This document shows, piece by piece, positions 61,243-64,000 of a DNA stretch of 64,000 bases (position 1 is the stretch's first letter; every line of letters starts with the position of its first letter). The DNA is from Leifsonia tongyongensis (lineage in GTDB: Bacteria; Actinomycetota; Actinomycetes; Actinomycetales; Microbacteriaceae): contig NZ_JAAGWY010000002.1 of assembly GCF_010686705.1 (NCBI RefSeq), forward strand, positions 582,001 through 646,000, in the 5' to 3' direction. Both the position numbers and the translations under genes were made by a program. The notes under the pieces were generated by a model that saw nothing but the letters and a program-made list of their open reading frames with translations, did not search any database and had not been told where the DNA came from.

Positions 61243-63729
61243 ATGACCCGCGGACGACTTCGAGTCATGCTGGGCGCCGCACCCGGCGTCGGCAAGACGT
61301 TCGCCATGCTCGAAGAGGGCCGCCGACTCCAGGGGCTCGGCAAAGACGTGGTCGTCGCGCTGGTCGAGACACACGGCCGCGCGAGCATCGCCGCTCTCCT
61401 CGACGGGCTGGAGGTGGTGCCGCGACGTGTCGTCACCGAGCGCGGCGCCGACCTCACCGAACTCGACCTGGACGCCGTGCTCGCGCGCCGCCCACAGCTC
61501 GCCCTCGTCGACGAACTCGCCCACACGAACGCGCCCGGCTCACCCCACGAGAAACGCTGGCAGGATGTCGAGGTGCTGCTCGACGCAGGCATCGACGTGG
61601 TCACCACCGTCAACGTCCAGCACATCGAATCGCTCAACGATGTGGTCGAGCAGATCACCGGGACGCGGCAGCGCGAGACGCTCCCGGACGCGGTCGTGCG
61701 AACGGCCGATCAGATCGAAGTGGTCGACCTCGCACCACAGGCGCTGCAAGCCCGGCTCTCCGACGGGGCCGTCTACCCGGAGGCGCACATCGACGCGGCC
61801 CTGTCGAATTACTTCCGCCTCGGCAACCTCACCGCACTGCGTGAACTCACCCTGCTCTGGCTGGCAGGCGAGGTCGACAGCTCGCTCCAGCAGTACCGCG
61901 CCGCGCACGGTATCGACAGCACGTGGGAGACGAGAGAGCGGGTCGTCGTCGCCCTGGCCGGCGACCGTCACGGCGAGACGCTCGTCCGCCGCGGTGCGCG
62001 AATCGCGGCGCGCTCATCCGGTGGCGAACTCCTCGCCGTACACGTGACCAGCCAGGACGGCCTGCGGGAAGAGAGCCCTGGGGCACTTGAGGCCCAGCGT
62101 GCGCTCGTGGAGCAGCTCGGCGGCACCTACCACCAGGTCATCGGCGACAACATTCCGCTGGCCCTCATCGATTTCGCCCGATCGAACAACGCGACGCAGC
62201 TCGTGATCGGCGTGAGCAGGCGCAATCGGCTCGGCGCCGCGCTCACCGGCGCCGGGATCGGTTCGACCGTCATCCGCGAATCGGGCGACATCGACGTCCA
62301 CATCGTCTCCCGTGCACGAGGCGGCGGTGCGACGCTTCCCCGCTTCAGGGGCGGCCTCACCGTGCGCCGACGGATCTACGGCTTCGCCCTCGCGATCGTC
62401 GGCGCTCCCCTTCTGACCGCGATCCTGGTGCCGCTGCGCTCGACCGAGTCGATAACGGCGGATGTGCTCACCTACCAACTGCTCGTCGTGCTGGTCGCCA
62501 TGGTCGGCGGTCTCTGGCCTGCCGTGTTCGCCGCACTGCTCTGCGCGGTGACCCTCGACTACTTCTTCGTCAAGCCGTTCTACTCGATCACCATCGGCGA
62601 GCCGTTCCACCTGTACGCGCTGATCCTGTTCGTGGTGATCGCAGCGCTCGTCAGCCTGGTCGTCGATCGCGCCGCCCGCCGCGGCCGCGCTGCGAAACGA
62701 GCGAGCGCGGAAGCGGAACTCCTCGCGACGGTGGCCGGAGGCGTGATCCGGGGAGAGGACACGATCCAGGCGCTCGTCACCCGCACCAGGGAAGCGTTCG
62801 GGCTCGACGAGGCGCGCCTGGTGTGCGACGGCGAGGTGCTCTACACCGACGGCGAACAGCCCGGAGGCGGGCACGTCCAGAGCATCCCGGTCGGCGAACG
62901 TGGCACCCTCGAGCTCTTCGGGCGCGACCTGCCGTCAGCCGACCGTCGTCTGCTCGCGGTCATCGTGACCCAGCTGGACGCCGCACTCGAAGCCCGGGAC
63001 CTCGCGGCGACCGCGAGCGAGCTGGCGCCGCTGGCCGAAGCGGATCGCGTACGAAGCGCCCTCCTCGCGTCGGTGGGACACGATTTGCGGCGCCCGCTCG
63101 CCGCCGCTACAGCCGCGGTCACCTCCCTGCTCTCGAGGGACGTCACCTGGTCGGACGCCGACCGTGACGCCCTGCTCGAAACCGCAGAGCTCAGTCTCCG
63201 CAGCCTGGCGAACCTGGTCACCAACCTCCTCGACGTGAGCCGACTGCAGGCGGGCGTGCTCGCCGTCTCGATCGCGCCCACGGACATCGACGACCTCATC
63301 CTGCCCGTCCTCGACGAGCTCGAGTTCGGGCCGGCGGACGTGGAACTCGACCTCTCGTCCGACCTGTCGCCCGTGCTCGCGGACGCCGTTCTGCTGCAGC
63401 GGGTGCTCGTGAACCTGCTCACCAACGCCATCCGGTTCAGCCCGCCGGAATCGCCTCCGATGATCGGTGCGAGCGAATTCGGCGGAACGGTCGAAATACG
63501 CATCGTCGATCACGGCCCCGGCATCCCCGAAGATCGGCGCGACGCGGTCTTCGTGCCGTTCCAGCGTCTCGGCGACACGGACAACACCACCGGAATCGGC
63601 CTCGGTCTTGCGCTCTCCAAAGGATTCGTGGAAGGGATGGGCGGAACCATCGACGCCGAAGACACTCCGGGCGGCGGCCTGACCATGGTCGTGTCGCTCC
63701 CGATCGCCGAGCGGGAGGAGGTGCGATGA
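61243..63729 (+). CDS. kdpD: KdpD sensor histidine kinase
   Basis: Potassium-sensing histidine kinase, 828 aa. Seen: N-terminal KdpD domain with Walker A GAAPGVGKTFAML, universal-stress-like domain (VVVALAGDRHGETLVRRGARIAARS, about 225-350), four membrane segments (about 375-490), GAF-like region, phospho-acceptor H613 in LLASVGHDLRRPLAA, and ATPase N-box LTNAIRFSPPE. ATG at 61243 with GGGAG site. Overlaps kdpE by 4 bases. kdpABC is not upstream; ppgK is. Confidence 0.96.
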   Translation: MTRGRLRVMLGAAPGVGKTFAMLEEGRRLQGLGKDVVVALVETHGRASIAALLDGLEVVPRRVVTERGADLTELDLDAVLARRPQLALVDELAHTNAPGSPHEKRWQDVEVLLDAGIDVVTTVNVQHIESLNDVVEQITGTRQRETLPDAVVRTADQIEVVDLAPQALQARLSDGAVYPEAHIDAALSNYFRLGNLTALRELTLLWLAGEVDSSLQQYRAAHGIDSTWETRERVVVALAGDRHGETLVRRGARIAARSSGGELLAVHVTSQDGLREESPGALEAQRALVEQLGGTYHQVIGDNIPLALIDFARSNNATQLVIGVSRRNRLGAALTGAGIGSTVIRESGDIDVHIVSRARGGGATLPRFRGGLTVRRRIYGFALAIVGAPLLTAILVPLRSTESITADVLTYQLLVVLVAMVGGLWPAVFAALLCAVTLDYFFVKPFYSITIGEPFHLYALILFVVIAALVSLVVDRAARRGRAAKRASAEAELLATVAGGVIRGEDTIQALVTRTREAFGLDEARLVCDGEVLYTDGEQPGGGHVQSIPVGERGTLELFGRDLPSADRRLLAVIVTQLDAALEARDLAATASELAPLAEADRVRSALLASVGHDLRRPLAAATAAVTSLLSRDVTWSDADRDALLETAELSLRSLANLVTNLLDVSRLQAGVLAVSIAPTDIDDLILPVLDELEFGPADVELDLSSDLSPVLADAVLLQRVLVNLLTNAIRFSPPESPPMIGASEFGGTVEIRIVDHGPGIPEDRRDAVFVPFQRLGDTDNTTGIGLGLALSKGFVEGMGGTIDAEDTPGGGLTMVVSLPIAEREEVR

Positions 63730-64000
63730 GAATCCTGGTCGCCGACGACGATCCGCAGATCCTGCGGGCGCTCCGCATCATGCTGACGGCCCGCGGCTAC
63801 GAGGTGTCGGTCGCCCGAAACGGGGCGGAAGCACTCAACCAGGCCGTGGAACATCACCCGGAACTCGTCGTCCTCGACCTCGGGATGCCCGGCATGAGCG
63901 GAATCGAGGTCATCGAAGGGTTACGGGGCTGGACGCACGCCCCCATCCTCGTCGTCTCCGGTCGCACGGGATCGACCGACAAGGTGGGGGCTCTCGATGC
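63726..64000 (+). CDS. kdpE: KdpE response regulator (partial)
   Basis: Only the first 91 residues of the receiver domain are inside the window (MRILVADDDPQILRALRIM), with acidic pocket DDD, phospho-Asp in LVVLDLGMPGMSG and the Ser/Thr in VVSGR. The DNA-binding domain lies beyond the edge. ATG overlaps the kdpD stop (ATGA). Cognate regulator of KdpD by position. Confidence 0.95.
   Translation, partial: MRILVADDDPQILRALRIMLTARGYEVSVARNGAEALNQAVEHHPELVVLDLGMPGMSGIEVIEGLRGWTHAPILVVSGRTGSTDKVGALD

Overview
The window is 64 kb of high-GC actinobacterial chromosome, densely packed with housekeeping genes. No rRNA, tRNA, CRISPR array, insertion sequence or prophage is visible, and no gene-free stretch exceeds about 215 bases. 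The gene families (sepH, DUF3000-rnd, DUF3159/DUF3710/dut, DUF3093/DUF4193, lipB-lipA-DUF4191, glnA/glnE/glnA2, ppgK) and the codon use point to Microbacteriaceae (Leifsonia/Cryobacterium-like). The species cannot be named from sequence alone.

Layout. 1-4.9 kb: ammonium transporter (cut by the window edge) with a GlnR-type operator, ZapE-like ATPase, sulfurtransferase plus SufE, lipoprotein-like hydrolase. 5-10.2 kb: DUF3000, RNase D, then a beta-oxidation pair (thiolase, FadB). 10.2-13.5 kb: a MerR-aldo/keto reductase operon, a DHFR-like reductase, a carboxyethylornithine synthase-like dehydrogenase. 13.5-23.6 kb: dxs, aconitase, a CtpE-type P-type ATPase and the DUF3159/DUF3710/dut run. 23.8-34.5 kb: sepH, a phosphodiesterase, then topoisomerase IV-like parC and parE flanking a small accessory segment (two unknown proteins, PadR regulator, drug exporter). 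34.5-39.8 kb: a cell-wall block with two tandem alanine-racemase-family genes, gatD, murT and the primary sigma factor. 40-52 kb: exporter, methyltransferase, PAC2, leucyl aminopeptidase, then lpd, E2, a membrane pseudokinase, lipB and lipA (lipoylated dehydrogenase complexes). 52-58.4 kb: nitrogen assimilation (glnA with a GlnR operator, glnE, glnA2). 58.5-64 kb: panB, a small SPOR-like protein, map, ppgK, kdpD and the start of kdpE.

The cell-wall block is the most unusual part. The two translationally coupled alanine racemase genes have lost complementary halves of the active site. The first lacks the PLP lysine and most of the barrel but keeps the trans-acting Tyr and Met-Asp. The second keeps the PLP lysine and barrel residues but lacks the Tyr loop. 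Because normal alanine racemase builds each active site from two subunits, the pair looks like an obligate heterodimer with one working site. Beside it, GatD has Ala instead of its catalytic Cys, and MurT has no cysteine at all (no zinc ribbon). Microbacteriaceae have B-type peptidoglycan, in which the D-Glu alpha-carboxyl carries the cross-bridge rather than an amide. MurT/GatD may therefore be repurposed here to attach the bridge amino acid.

Many genes share a -10-like hexamer (TANNNT) exactly 6-7 nt before the start codon, with no Shine-Dalgarno. This suggests widespread leaderless transcription.
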